DNA of 64,000 bases, from the NCBI RefSeq assembly GCF_004769195.1, contig NZ_RQET01000007.1, positions 1-64,000 of the forward strand, given 5' to 3'. The translations under genes were made by a program, and so were the position numbers. The notes beneath the pieces are model-generated. The model ran no database searches. It was not told the DNA's origin and was given only the letters and a program-made list of their open reading frames with translations. The number at the start of each line of letters is the position of its first letter. Positions within the stretch are counted from its first letter, which is position 1. This stretch comes from Leptospira fletcheri (GTDB lineage Bacteria > Spirochaetota > Leptospiria > Leptospirales > Leptospiraceae). This document shows, one piece after another, positions 1-6,469 of the stretch.

Positions 1-1
1 A

Positions 2-253
2 ATCATTTTCTCTTTCAGAAGAAACTGGGGCCACCGGTTTTTCGATGACTGTCAGGTGAATACTATCTCACCACATCTGGAATTTGCAGCAATGGACGGC
101 AGTAAAGAGTCAGTAAAACTTCTACTAGATGCTGGTGCAGACCCTCACGCTTTAAAGAAGTTGTCTTTTCGGTTGGCTAAGGAAAGGGCGGAGCAGCTTT
201 CCGGAGACGACGAGAGTTGGGCGATTTTCAGGCTGATTAAGGCGAGGATGTAG
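2..253 (+). CDS. C-terminal ankyrin-repeat fragment (partial at left edge or decayed)
   Basis: The frame is open to the left edge of the window. The first possible start inside it is a GTG at 56, which has no visible ribosome binding site, so the gene probably begins outside. The sequence ESVKLLLDAGADPHAL is a classic second ankyrin helix and turn. The helix before it reads SPHLEFAA where a normal repeat has TPLHFAA, and the residues further upstream do not look like ankyrin repeats, so a decayed copy is possible. Ankyrin repeats bind other proteins; no partner is suggested here. A hairpin terminator follows 28 bases after the stop. Confidence 0.5.
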   Translation: MIFSFRRNWGHRFFDDCQVNTISPHLEFAAMDGSKESVKLLLDAGADPHALKKLSFRLAKERAEQLSGDDESWAIFRLIKARM

Positions 254-281
254 AGGAAGAAAAGGATAAGAAATCTTACCA

Positions 282-306
282 AAACCCGGCTTTGGCCGGG
301 TTTCTT
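282..306 (+). terminator. Rho-independent terminator
   Basis: A perfect 9-bp stem, AAACCCGGC (282-290) with GCCGGGTTT (295-303), closes a 4-base loop just after the ankyrin fragment. The trailing T run is short and mixed (TTTCTTC). It probably ends transcription of the ankyrin gene. Confidence 0.7.
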
Positions 307-344
307 CGTAAAAAGGGGTAAAGAGTAAATCTGATCAAGGAATT

Positions 345-781
345 ATGAGAATATTAGAATTCACAACTTTGCTAATTCTAACTGCGATGAGCTATGAAGC
401 CAAAGCTGGGATTCTCACGTACAACACCGCGAAGGATCGAACCGTGGTCAAGTTATTGGGGGCGAAGGAAATTGTGGAATTTGAAAGGAGCGCAATAACT
501 TGACCGAAGGTGAGAGCCTGACCCGAGGATAGAAACATGAAGGTATTAGAATAAAGGAAAATGCGAGGGGCGCGGCCAAAGGAGAAGTGGGCGGGAACGC
601 GATCCGACTGCAGTTAACAAACGGAGCGGTCGCAGGACTGGTCAACGGAATCATCAGCACATATTATCGTTCTAAAAAGTTCTCCGAAATTTGCCAAGAT
701 ATGCGCAATCAAAGAGTGAGATATATTTCGAAAAAAATGATTAACTTTGCACCAAATGATTTAAAATTAATCCTGGAATAA
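345..781 (+). pseudogene. Frameshifted remnant of a small secreted protein
   Basis: An ATG at 345 opens a 52-codon frame that starts like a signal peptide (MRILEFTTLLILTAMSYEAKA) and stops at 503. The same protein seems to continue in the frame that begins near 494, which reads NNLTEGESLTRG, a TAG at 530, then KHEGIRIKENARGAAKGEVG and on to the stop at 781. The second half has a natural glycine and alanine rich sequence (GGNAIRLQLTNGAVAGLVNG) in keeping with one ancestral reading frame. A single frameshift near 490 and one nonsense codon would explain the pattern. The family is not recognised. The alternative is two small unrelated ORFs, which I think less likely because the second has no start signal of its own. 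Confidence 0.5.
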
Positions 782-1061
782 TCCAAGTGCCCAAAACTTT
801 TTTGTATATTTATCAATTCAAAGGAAATTTTTATGGACCAGTTCAAAATTATAATTAGCAATTTTGAGCTAAAGAATCTTCATTCCAGTCGAGGAGAGTA
901 AGAATCACCTAAAAGTTATCTAAGTTGATGAAACGCGACTTAAAAAAGAATTCGAGGTAGCTTGAAGCGCAGTGTTTTTATACAAACCCAATGACTTCGG
1001 TTAGCAGATAGAATTGAAATTTGGAACTAGATGAAAAAGAGTTTCCGATTCTCGCCCGAGT

Positions 1062-1373
1062 CTAGTGACCCTCTCCTCCCTCGGAAAAAGTCTTTAAGGA
1101 AGTGAGAGCTCTTTCCCAAAGTCGATCCAGATATTTCCTCATGATTTCCACGCCTTTCGGATCCGCATAGTAAAGATGACGGGTGCCGTTTCTGCGCACA
1201 CGCACCAATCCTACGTCCTTTAGCACCTTGAGGTGTTGGGATACTGCGGGCCGGGAAATGGGAAGGTTCTCCGCGATTTCCACGACCGCAAGAGGACATT
1301 TCGAAATACGCTCGAAAATTTCCCTCCGAGTCGGGTCTCCTAATGCTTGTATAGCAGCCGCTCCGTTGGCCAT
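1062..1373 (-). CDS. ArsR/SdpR-family transcriptional repressor
   Basis: This 103-residue winged-helix protein has the typical start ALGDPTRREIFERI and the recognition helix ISRPAVSQHLKVLKDVGLV (about residues 39-57). No metal-binding CxC motif is seen, so it belongs to the non-metal SdpR-like branch that commonly sits beside AHSA1/SRPBCC genes, as here with the divergent gene at 1549. An imperfect palindrome starts only 7 bases upstream of its start codon, and a similar one overlaps the facing promoter. Autorepression and repression of the neighbour is therefore the likely logic. The ligand is unknown. Confidence 0.88.
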   Translation of the reverse strand: MANGAAAIQALGDPTRREIFERISKCPLAVVEIAENLPISRPAVSQHLKVLKDVGLVRVRRNGTRHLYYADPKGVEIMRKYLDRLWERALTSLKTFSEGGEGH

Positions 1374-1379
1374 AAACTA

Positions 1380-1399
1380 AGGTAATTATATACTTACCT
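1380..1399. promoter_or_regulatory. Probable ArsR operator (proximal copy)
   Basis: AGGTAATTATATACTTACCT is an imperfect palindrome with a TATATACTTAC core. The same core recurs at 1483-1493 and inside the palindrome at 13906-13923, which precedes the other ArsR gene of the window. It lies directly upstream of the repressor start, where binding would block transcription. Confidence 0.6.
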
Positions 1400-1460
1400 G
1401 TAATTTTGCGTCAAGACCAAATTCTCTTTTATAACGCACTAACCTAATTGATTTTGGTGG

Positions 1461-1493
1461 TTGACAAAACCAGTTAGGTTAGTATATACTTAC
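1461..1493 (+). promoter_or_regulatory. Sigma70-type promoter overlapped by an ArsR operator
   Basis: TTGACA (1461-1466) and TATACT (1485-1490) are separated by 18 bases and point at the AHSA1 gene. The -10 box lies inside the imperfect palindrome GTTAGTATATACTTAC (1478-1493), which matches the other presumed ArsR operators. A separate 10-bp inverted repeat, ACTAACCTAA (1438-1447) with TTAGGTTAGT (1474-1483), flanks the -35 box. This is a simple steric-repression design. Confidence 0.65.
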
Positions 1494-1548
1494 GGTAGGT
1501 CTACACTAACTCTTTTGAGACTCTGTGGGGCCGAAGAGGAAGAATGAT

Positions 1549-1998
1549 ATGAGCTATGAAATCAATCATAAGATAGGACTCAAAGTGGCTCCAGAGAAGT
1601 TGTATGAAACTTTGACGGATCCTAAAAAACTCGCACAATGGTGGACCTCGGACACGCGCGGTAACGGAACGAATGTGGGCGGCATTCTTGAATTTTGGTT
1701 CGGAAATTTTTGCCAGAAATTCGAAGTCCGGACGTTGGAGCAGGGAAAATTGGTGCGCTGGAAAGCGACACAGGAAGGAGGAATGGGGGAGTGGGCCGGT
1801 ACCGAGATCACTTTTCGGATTTGGACGGACAACATCCAAACATTACTTCATTTTAGACATTCCGACTGGAAGGATAGCACGGATTTTCTCGCGCATTGTT
1901 CGATGAAATGGGCCACTTTTCTACTGAGCTTAAAGGACCTCATGGAAAAAGGACAGGGGCGCCCCGCTCCAAACGATTTGAGCATCGACTATAACTGA
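1549..1998 (+). CDS. AHSA1/SRPBCC-domain protein
   Basis: This 149-residue protein fits the START-like SRPBCC fold of the AHSA1 family: a first strand with YEINHKIGLKVAPEKLYETL, a TDPKKLAQWWT segment and a C-terminal helix FLLSLKDLMEKGQG. Members bind hydrophobic ligands in a deep cavity; the ligand here is unknown. I prefer the ATG at 1549 over the GTG at 1525 because an AGAGGAAG ribosome binding site lies just before it. It is transcribed away from the ArsR gene at 1062 from a promoter that overlaps a probable ArsR operator, a common ArsR-SRPBCC pairing. A 12-bp hairpin follows about 110 bases downstream. Confidence 0.85.
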   Translation: MSYEINHKIGLKVAPEKLYETLTDPKKLAQWWTSDTRGNGTNVGGILEFWFGNFCQKFEVRTLEQGKLVRWKATQEGGMGEWAGTEITFRIWTDNIQTLLHFRHSDWKDSTDFLAHCSMKWATFLLSLKDLMEKGQGRPAPNDLSIDYN

Positions 1999-2726
1999 GA
2001 ATAGAGCCCATATAGTTAAAGTCGAAAACGGCAGTCGATATACGCATGAAAGACTGTCTACTTGAGGGAGCGGCTTTATCGAATATGGTTTCGAGATAGA
2101 TGCTTTCTTCCGATCGGAATGTTACAGTTCGATCGGAAGAAGATTTCTCTCTTTTATGCGCAATTGCGCCTAGGAATTTATCATTATAAAAATTTAATAA
2201 ATTATCTTTTCCGCCTGTGTATTTTCTCTGGTCCTTTCTTTGATACATGCCTCTTGTATTCGAAATCAGGTTTGCCGGAAAGGAGATGAAGATTAAGAGA
2301 TCCTTCTGTTCTTTCTGAAGTTACAAGCCTTCATTGTCGTTCAATTTCCCGTGGATGGCTTAGAGGAATTGATGCAAAATTCTGTTTAAGCTTATATTCC
2401 GCTTAATTGCGAATTTTCCTCGGCTTAGATTTCGGATCCGCCGGCAACTGCGGGACACATTGAATCATCGCTCGTTTGGAAAAAGATCATTTCTTCCATA
2501 AATTCAACGATGAACGGAGTTCGTTTTTCTAAAATGAGACATATTTGTATTAGCGCTTCAAAGTAGCAAAATTCCATTTCTATAATATTCTAAATAAATT
2601 AATAATGAGCTCGATCCATTTTTGTTCCGGAATTTAATTTTATTGACACGTTTTATTCTCCTGCGGATATTCTGTCTCTGTTTTTCTTCAGAGTTACTGG
2701 TTCCGGTTCGGCCGAGATGAGAAGGA
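1999..2726. other. AT-rich intergenic region
   Basis: Apart from the hairpin at 2105-2141, I see no supported gene in these 728 bases. Short open frames here lack ribosome binding sites and protein-like composition. Near its right end TTGACA (2643-2648) and TATTCT (about 2666-2671) with a spacer of about 17 bases form a plausible promoter for the small gene at 2727. Confidence 0.5.
2105..2141 (+). terminator. Long hairpin, possible terminator
   Basis: TTCTTCCGATCG (2105-2116) and CGATCGGAAGAA (2130-2141) form a perfect 12-bp stem with a 13-base loop. There is no clean U tract after it, so it may be a weak terminator or a processing structure for the AHSA1 transcript. Confidence 0.4.
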
Positions 2727-2876
2727 ATGAATATGCTTACCTCGCTTGTAATATCGTTGGTTCTAACCGCGATCTTTCTCGCGGCGAGCGGAAGATTTAC
2801 CTCATTTAAAAAGAGGTCGAACCGGGAAATTCTTGAGGAGATAAACCGGAATTATTCACACAAAAAAGGAGGATAG
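2727..2876 (+). CDS. Small single-pass membrane protein (49 aa)
   Basis: This frame is too short for most ORF lists. It reads MNMLTSLVISLVLTAIFLAA, one hydrophobic helix, followed by a basic, charged tail ending in HKKGG. GAAGGAA lies right before the start, and the second ATG at 2733 is better spaced from it, so the true start may be there. It ends one base before the ATG at 2878, so the two genes are almost certainly cotranscribed and translationally linked. The family is not recognised. Confidence 0.55.
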   Translation: MNMLTSLVISLVLTAIFLAASGRFTSFKKRSNREILEEINRNYSHKKGG

Positions 2877-2877
2877 A

Positions 2878-3153
2878 ATGTTGATCACTTCCTATACCGT
2901 AAAGAATCGAAGCGAATACATAAGGGCGAGCAGGAGAGAAAAATTTTTGGGAGAGTTTGGTCTTCAGGAAAAGGAAGGAGAAGAAGGCCATTTTTATTCT
3001 AAAGAATTTCCGGAGTTGAGCGTTCGAATTAAAGATACCATCTGGATCGCTGAGCGTGATAGGTATGTTAAGATCACGGATTCTTGGGAAAATGCCTCCG
3101 CCTTTTTGGAAGATTATAGAAAATACGTTAAGAATTCCCGAAAACGAGCTTAA
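2878..3153 (+). CDS. Hypothetical small cytoplasmic protein (91 aa)
   Basis: This charged, soluble protein has no signal peptide. A strong AGGAGG ribosome binding site sits 6 bases before the ATG, inside the 3' end of the preceding 49-residue membrane protein gene. The middle contains SVRIKDTIWIAERDRYVKITDSW, a likely beta-rich core, and the ends are rich in Arg, Lys and Glu. No family is recognised. The pairing with a tiny membrane protein is the main clue to its role. Confidence 0.65.
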   Translation: MLITSYTVKNRSEYIRASRREKFLGEFGLQEKEGEEGHFYSKEFPELSVRIKDTIWIAERDRYVKITDSWENASAFLEDYRKYVKNSRKRA

Positions 3154-3299
3154 AATTTGGTTTGGCTTCGAATTTTTTGATTTCGCAAAATCTTGTTAGA
3201 AGTGGTGAAAACGACCGAAACGGAAAATAATAGAATTGATCCGTTTGAAAGTATGCTTACCCTAAGGTTCCTCGCATAAATGCGCGAGAGGGAAGATCT

Positions 3300-3995
3300 A
3301 TGACTCGGATTCAAATAATAACGACCGTTCTATTTTTGGGTTTTTTTTGCTTCGACTGTAAGAAAGAAACGAGCAATAAGAAGGGGTTCGTCGGCTTCGT
3401 TTCGGGAACCGTGCACATCCAACGGGATGGAAAATCGATAAAACCGGAAGTGAACCAAGAGATTATCGGTGGGGACGTGATCGTAACCGGAGATAAATCC
3501 ATTGCCACCGTCGTATTCGGGGAAAATTCAACCGTGCTGGAAATTCAGTCGAATTCCAAATTCCACTTCAACGAAATTGCGAACGATAAAACTTTTTTCC
3601 AGGAGTCGGGGGCTTCTTGGATTGTTTCGAACAAACTGTTGAAAGGCGAGGGGATCACTTTACAAACTCCTTCCACGACCGCAGGAGTTAGGGGAACGAA
3701 ATTTTACACCACCGTTTATGAGGACATGATTTTTACCTGCCATTGCGAGGGCAAAATAGAGCTGGAAAACAAAACCGACAAGTCCAAACGGACCAACGAG
3801 CAGGATTACCTTTCTGTCACTCGGGGCAATAAGACCATATACATTACTCCGGCAGATTCGCAAAAAGAAGGTATTTCTTATAACCACAATCATAGTGAAA
3901 TCCAGAATTCGCCTTTGGGACCTCAGAATCAAATGAGCAAAGAGGAGTTCGGGATGTTGATCGCAATCGTAAAGAAAAAGTTGGACTCTCCCTGA
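3300..3995 (+). CDS. FecR-domain lipoprotein
   Basis: The protein (231 aa) opens with a lipoprotein signal ending FFCFDC, so Cys20 is the probable lipidation site. A FecR-type domain follows: GFVSGTVHIQRDGKSIKPEV, a GGDVIVTGDKSIATVVFGEN segment and the hallmark TPSTTAGVRGTKF near residue 120. Such periplasmic FecR domains in spirochaetes are usually stand-alone surface or periplasmic proteins rather than anti-sigma factors, and no sigma factor or TonB receptor is adjacent. A GAGGGAAG ribosome binding site precedes the ATG. Its function is unknown. Confidence 0.8.
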   Translation: MTRIQIITTVLFLGFFCFDCKKETSNKKGFVGFVSGTVHIQRDGKSIKPEVNQEIIGGDVIVTGDKSIATVVFGENSTVLEIQSNSKFHFNEIANDKTFFQESGASWIVSNKLLKGEGITLQTPSTTAGVRGTKFYTTVYEDMIFTCHCEGKIELENKTDKSKRTNEQDYLSVTRGNKTIYITPADSQKEGISYNHNHSEIQNSPLGPQNQMSKEEFGMLIAIVKKKLDSP

Positions 3996-4106
3996 CTTAA
4001 CCTGTGCGCATAAACAATGCGGAAGTTTTACGGACCCACTTTTGTGAACACCGTTCCTTCCGCGTCGTCGTTCATGCGGTGTCTATCCCCGCAAATTCCT
4101 CTTTTC

Positions 4107-6011
4107 TTACATCGATACTGAAACCATTAAGTAGAAGAATTTGGAATTTGGCGTGAAACTATTTCTATCCAGCGGATTTGCCGCATACGGATTGTTTCTC
4201 GCATTCCGGATCGCGTCTTCCGCTCTTGCCAAGGAAAAACCGGACCAGATGGAAACGTATTCCGAATAATTGTAAATCCACGTAAAGTCATACTGGTACA
4301 TCAGATGTTTTCCCAAACGCCCATTGTCGACAGTGAATTTGTTATCGGAATAATTTTCAGTGCTTGCGCCAGTGTTCGGTACTCCGGAAACTTTATACCA
4401 AGCATCTTGCGGAGTTGCTTTGTAAGTATCGTAAATCGTGAATATCAAAGTTCCATAATTTTCCGTTTTGATATTCAAACGGGCGGAGTAGGTCCGGATA
4501 TTTGCGAACCCGACAAGTAAAGATTGACCGTTCATAACATTCCAGTTCGGAAAAGAGCCAGCCACTTGTGGAAATAAAGTCTGCCAGGTTCCTACTTTAG
4601 CATCGGAACGATTCGGATCTCCCGAGGCAAAAGTATACCCTCCTCCTAAGCGGACATTGTCTAAAATTTTCACGCCCGTATCGATGGATAGAAATCTCGT
4701 ATCGTATTGAACTCGTTGGGTATAGAAATTTTTTCCAGAAGGAGCCTGAATATTCAGAATATCCCAATCCGCCTTGACTCGATCACCCGTATAGCCCGTT
4801 TGCCAAGCGGATTCGATCGTCCAGTCCCAAATCTTTCCCGCAGGAAGAGTGTTCGAATTCGTTCGATTCGTTAAGCGAAACCCTGCAGTGATCAGATCGT
4901 CCCTTTGTTTAGATCGGTTATCGTTCATATCTATGGGAGGATTCGGATTCGCTATCCATTTTTTGGAGATATCAAAAGTATATAGATCTAGATCGAAAAG
5001 ACCGTTCCCCTTGATCGTATTATACATTCCCATAAAATAGGCTTCGTCGATACTTCCTTTCGCCTTTCCGTTGCTGGTAGTCAATCCGTAGGGAGCATCG
5101 TATTGGTTTGAAAGAATAGTGCCGAATACGTGACTTCTAAACCACTTGGAATCGTGAACGAATCTGATTCCGTCGAAAGAGAATCCGGTATTCAACCAGT
5201 TAAGGGGGCCGACCATTTTGAGATCTCCGAATGCGAATACTTGCCTTCCGATCATTACGGATACCGGTAGTTTATCACTTTTCTTTAAAGTTATAAAGGC
5301 CTCCCGAATGTCCGTGGGATTTCTTAAATTCGTATTCGTCGTAGTTCCCGGAGTCAATGTCGTTCCGCTTCCGGTAGTTAAAGCGTATGACCAGTTTCCC
5401 GCGTTTTGCGCGCCTTGGCTTCCTCCCCATAATCTCGTATCTTGAATGGTGACCTTGATCGCGAAATAGGGGGACGGATCGAGAAGAAACCACAATTGCG
5501 TATTTTGACCGACAAAAGAGGAATAATCGTCCATCCGTTTGCTGAAGTTGGAATGCTCTCTGGATTCGTATCTTGGACGAACGGAAAAGCCGATTTTTAG
5601 ATTATCCAACCAGAACAGATTCGATTTTTGCGTGTCCTTCATCTGTTCCGGTGAAACTAAAAGAGTCCTCAGATAATCGATGGGGATGTCACCTTTCCAT
5701 GAGCTTGCGTATTTATTTTCCTCAGGCTTTTTCTTCGGATCCGGCTTTGGATCCCCGGATTCCGTTTTCGGGGAAGTCGAAGGAAGAGGCTCTTGCGGCT
5801 TCGGCGATAACGATTCCGTCGATCCCTCTTTAGTGGACGGGGGAGGTAGATCGGCGGATTGCGGATATACGGCTCCGAATGAAAGAAATAGACAGATAGA
5901 AAACAATCCGACAGGCAAGCCGTAGGGATATTGTTTTCGTAAGCTTTCGAAGTGATTATGCTCACCGAGTTTTTCCGCTCGGGATTGTTTTTTAGATTTC
6001 CTATGTTTCAT
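4107..6011 (-). CDS. Alginate-export-type outer membrane porin
   Basis: This is a 634-residue exported protein. After a long basic N-terminus and a hydrophobic signal (about residues 31-50) comes a Pro, Ser and Lys rich linker (about 52-100). The remainder alternates aromatic and polar residues in a beta-barrel pattern and ends in a C-terminal strand FFYLMVSVSM. Segments such as IREAFITLKK, SVMIGRQVFAFGD and LGGGYTFASGDPNRSD resemble the alginate_exp family of barrels. These proteins form outer membrane channels; the substrate cannot be told from sequence. It is transcribed alone, with a 458-base upstream region. Confidence 0.75.
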   Translation of the reverse strand: MKHRKSKKQSRAEKLGEHNHFESLRKQYPYGLPVGLFSICLFLSFGAVYPQSADLPPPSTKEGSTESLSPKPQEPLPSTSPKTESGDPKPDPKKKPEENKYASSWKGDIPIDYLRTLLVSPEQMKDTQKSNLFWLDNLKIGFSVRPRYESREHSNFSKRMDDYSSFVGQNTQLWFLLDPSPYFAIKVTIQDTRLWGGSQGAQNAGNWSYALTTGSGTTLTPGTTTNTNLRNPTDIREAFITLKKSDKLPVSVMIGRQVFAFGDLKMVGPLNWLNTGFSFDGIRFVHDSKWFRSHVFGTILSNQYDAPYGLTTSNGKAKGSIDEAYFMGMYNTIKGNGLFDLDLYTFDISKKWIANPNPPIDMNDNRSKQRDDLITAGFRLTNRTNSNTLPAGKIWDWTIESAWQTGYTGDRVKADWDILNIQAPSGKNFYTQRVQYDTRFLSIDTGVKILDNVRLGGGYTFASGDPNRSDAKVGTWQTLFPQVAGSFPNWNVMNGQSLLVGFANIRTYSARLNIKTENYGTLIFTIYDTYKATPQDAWYKVSGVPNTGASTENYSDNKFTVDNGRLGKHLMYQYDFTWIYNYSEYVSIWSGFSLARAEDAIRNARNNPYAANPLDRNSFTPNSKFFYLMVSVSM

Positions 6012-6469
6012 ATGCAGCGATTCCTATACAAAATTTTATTAGCAAAAATCATGCCAATCGCTATCAATTATGTAAAAATGATTATCTTTGTGAGTATCGG
6101 GGTTTTATAGCCTTTTTGAAGACTATGGCTGCCTAACATATTGGCTGGATTTTTAAGATTTGTTTAGTATCTAGACTAATACTAGAGTATTTGGTCTAGA
6201 TTTTAGCGTTTTTATTCTTCTCGAATCTTTTCTCTATGGGCAGCTTGCTCTATTTTTAGTTAAAAATCGATTTTAGTTGGCTTGGTTGTCTATATTTGAA
6301 TAAAAATTTAAAATTGGTATGAAATTTGCTTATATTCTTTCGTAATGCTGCCCACTTCTTTTGAAAAAGAAAGGAATATTATGAAATTGAATGATTCTTT
6401 GAGAATGTAATGAGGAGGAATCGCGAACGATTCGTTGAGAAAGAGTGGGAACGGTTTTTATAAGATCGC
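6012..6469. other. Intergenic region with porin promoter
   Basis: These 458 AT-rich bases separate the porin start from the 3' end of the Amt-kinase gene. On the minus strand GATAATCATT (about 6074-6083) resembles half of a Fur box, but the palindrome is incomplete. A 7-bp inverted repeat TCTAGAC...GTCTAGA lies near 6171-6201. I see no gene. Confidence 0.4.

Noticed and set aside
834..902. 22-codon frame with an AAGGAAA upstream
   Set aside because: Too short and without protein-like features to support as a gene.
2062..2289. 75-residue frame in the intergenic region
   Set aside because: Atypical composition, no ribosome binding site and overlaps a hairpin.
6060..6100. Fur-box-like GATAATCATT upstream of the porin
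   Set aside because: Only half of the palindrome fits; common in AT-rich DNA. Mentioned only in the intergenic entry.
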